From NCBI GenBank assembly GCA_005881355.1, contig VBDM01000064.1:1-15410 (forward strand): 15,410 nt of DNA. The letters are read 5' to 3'. This DNA comes from Betaproteobacteria bacterium. GTDB lineage: Bacteria > Pseudomonadota > Gammaproteobacteria > Burkholderiales > SG8-39. This document shows, piece after piece, positions 14,318 through 15,410 of the stretch (position 1 is its first letter; each line of letters opens with the position of its first letter). Under the pieces are notes generated by a model. That model was not told the DNA's origin and searched no databases. It worked only from the letters and a program-made list of their open reading frames with translations. A program made the position numbers and the translations under genes.

Positions 14318-15410
14318 ATGCGCCACCCACTCCGGAATCCTGCCCCGCGCGGCTTCAGCATGGTCGAGCTGATGGTCGCCATGCTGATAGGGCTTCTCGG
14401 CATGATCATCATCTTCCAGGTGTTCGAGGTTTCCGAAGGCATCAAGCGCACGACCACCAGCGGGGGCGACGCGCAGCAAAACGGCGCGATCGCGCTTTAC
14501 GTCATGGAACGCGACCTGCGAAACGGCGGCATGGGGTTCAACGACGCGCCGCTCGCGGGCTGCACCATCCTCGCCTACGACTCCACGCGCACGACGCCAA
14601 ATTTCAATATGCTGCTCGCGCCGGTGCTGATCTGCGCGGCGGGCAGCACGGCGCCGGGGGGAATGTGCCCCGGCACCGGAACGGCGGGCAGCACCCCGGA
14701 TCAATTGACGGTTTTTTACGGCTCGCAACCCCTCATCGCCGACGCGACCGTGCTCAGCTCGAACTGGAACAGCGCGACCGCCGCGCTGCAGGTCTCGAAC
14801 ACCTACGCTTATCGCCCGGGGGACATGCTCGTGCTGCTGCAACCGGCCAGCGGCAACAACTGCTCCCTCCTGGAGATCACGGCCCTGCCGACTACCGGAC
14901 CGAATGCCGGAAGAGTACTTCATCAAGACGCAGGCACCGGGTATGTGCTCGCTTCGGGACACAACGCGGCCGCGCGCTTCAACCAGCCGGGGGGGCCACC
15001 CGTGCCGGGCCTCTATGGCGGCGTGGGCGGCTCCAACGTGACGCGGGTGTTCAATTTGGGGAATCTCTACGACCCCGTGGCTCCAGGCACCGCCGCTCCG
15101 CTTCCGCCGGGACCGGACCTGCCCGTTTATAACACCTACGCCATCGTCAACAATTCCCTTACCGTGAGCTCCGCGCTCGTGGCCGGCGGCGGCGTTCCTG
15201 TCGTCAATCCCGTCGCGGACAACGTCGTGCAAATGCGCGTCGCCTACGGGCTGGACGACGGCGTCAACAACGGAAGCGTCGCGTATGTCGCGGCCTACAC
15301 GGCCTGCGACGGCGTCGTCGACCGGTTTGTCGACGCCGCCACCTTCAACGCCCTCCCTGCGGTGCCGCCCCTGCCGAATTGCGTCGCACCGAAGACAGTA
15401 TGGCAAACGA
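14318..15410 (+). CDS. pilW: Type IV pilus assembly protein PilW (partial, C-terminus beyond window)
   Basis: The 364 codons present are open to the window edge. The leader MRHPLRNPAPRG precedes mature FSMVELMVAMLIGLLGMIII, with Glu at +5. Family landmarks follow: a QQNGAIALYVMERDLRNGGMGF helix region about 40 residues on, a long Gly/Pro/Ser-rich beta domain with several cysteines, and near the cut end DNVVQMRVAYGLDDG, the conserved strand near the PilW C-terminus. PilW is a large minor pilin that helps prime pilus assembly. PilX and PilY1 would be expected next. The start at 14318 has only a weak AGGG signal, consistent with coupling to pilV. Confidence 0.9.
   Translation, partial: MRHPLRNPAPRGFSMVELMVAMLIGLLGMIIIFQVFEVSEGIKRTTTSGGDAQQNGAIALYVMERDLRNGGMGFNDAPLAGCTILAYDSTRTTPNFNMLLAPVLICAAGSTAPGGMCPGTGTAGSTPDQLTVFYGSQPLIADATVLSSNWNSATAALQVSNTYAYRPGDMLVLLQPASGNNCSLLEITALPTTGPNAGRVLHQDAGTGYVLASGHNAAARFNQPGGPPVPGLYGGVGGSNVTRVFNLGNLYDPVAPGTAAPLPPGPDLPVYNTYAIVNNSLTVSSALVAGGGVPVVNPVADNVVQMRVAYGLDDGVNNGSVAYVAAYTACDGVVDRFVDAATFNALPAVPPLPNCVAPKTVWQT

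Overview
The window looks like a chromosomal segment of a high-GC betaproteobacterium, probably Burkholderiales or a close relative, possibly from a metagenome assembly. The reasons are a Bug/TctC-type periplasmic binding protein, TRAP transporter genes, the pmbA/yjgA/mogA neighbourhood, and a betaproteobacterial-looking type IV minor pilin cluster. No phage, insertion sequence, CRISPR array or defence system was found.

Layout, left to right. (1) Positions 1-1536, minus strand: a Bug solute-binding protein followed 12 bp later by a Rieske oxygenase cut by the window edge, a plausible uptake-plus-oxidation pair for an aromatic acid. (2) 1662-5601: a CoxG-like SRPBCC protein with a C-terminal membrane anchor, then TRAP permeases dctQ and dctM (4-bp overlap), facing a TakP-like Tat-exported binding protein, dctP. 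A bidirectional terminator lies between dctM and dctP. (3) 5666-10354: a housekeeping block of pmbA/tldE (minus), yjgA/darP (plus), a secreted TPR-like protein (minus), mogA (plus) and a serine carboxylesterase (plus). pmbA and the esterase each carry an out-of-frame deletion in a conserved stretch. (4) 10366-12548, minus: a 510-aa protein with a C-terminal PilZ signature, tRNA-Thr(CGT), and an Irr-like Fur-family regulator without cysteines. (5) 12769 to the right edge, plus: four prepilin-like genes in tandem (pilE-like, fimT/gspH-like, pilV, pilW), the start of a minor pilin operon.

How the parts may work together: the left third is about importing and oxidising small organic acids. The middle holds peptide processing (TldD/E partner), 50S ribosome maturation and molybdenum cofactor synthesis. 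The right third is type IV pilus assembly, with a PilZ protein nearby that could link it to cyclic di-GMP; that link is inference.

Most notable are the two matching lesions. In pmbA about 44 nt and in the esterase about 29 nt appear to be missing. Each leaves one C between otherwise in-family coding segments and shifts the frame by +1. They may be real pseudogenes or assembly/consensus errors; the reads would decide. Second, the Fur-like gene has a good sigma-70-type promoter placed so that transcription would begin at the ATG, suggesting a leaderless mRNA; mogA may be similar. I see no convincing wholly new system; the unusual PilZ protein and the membrane-anchored CoxG-like protein beside a TRAP transporter are the best leads for undescribed function.
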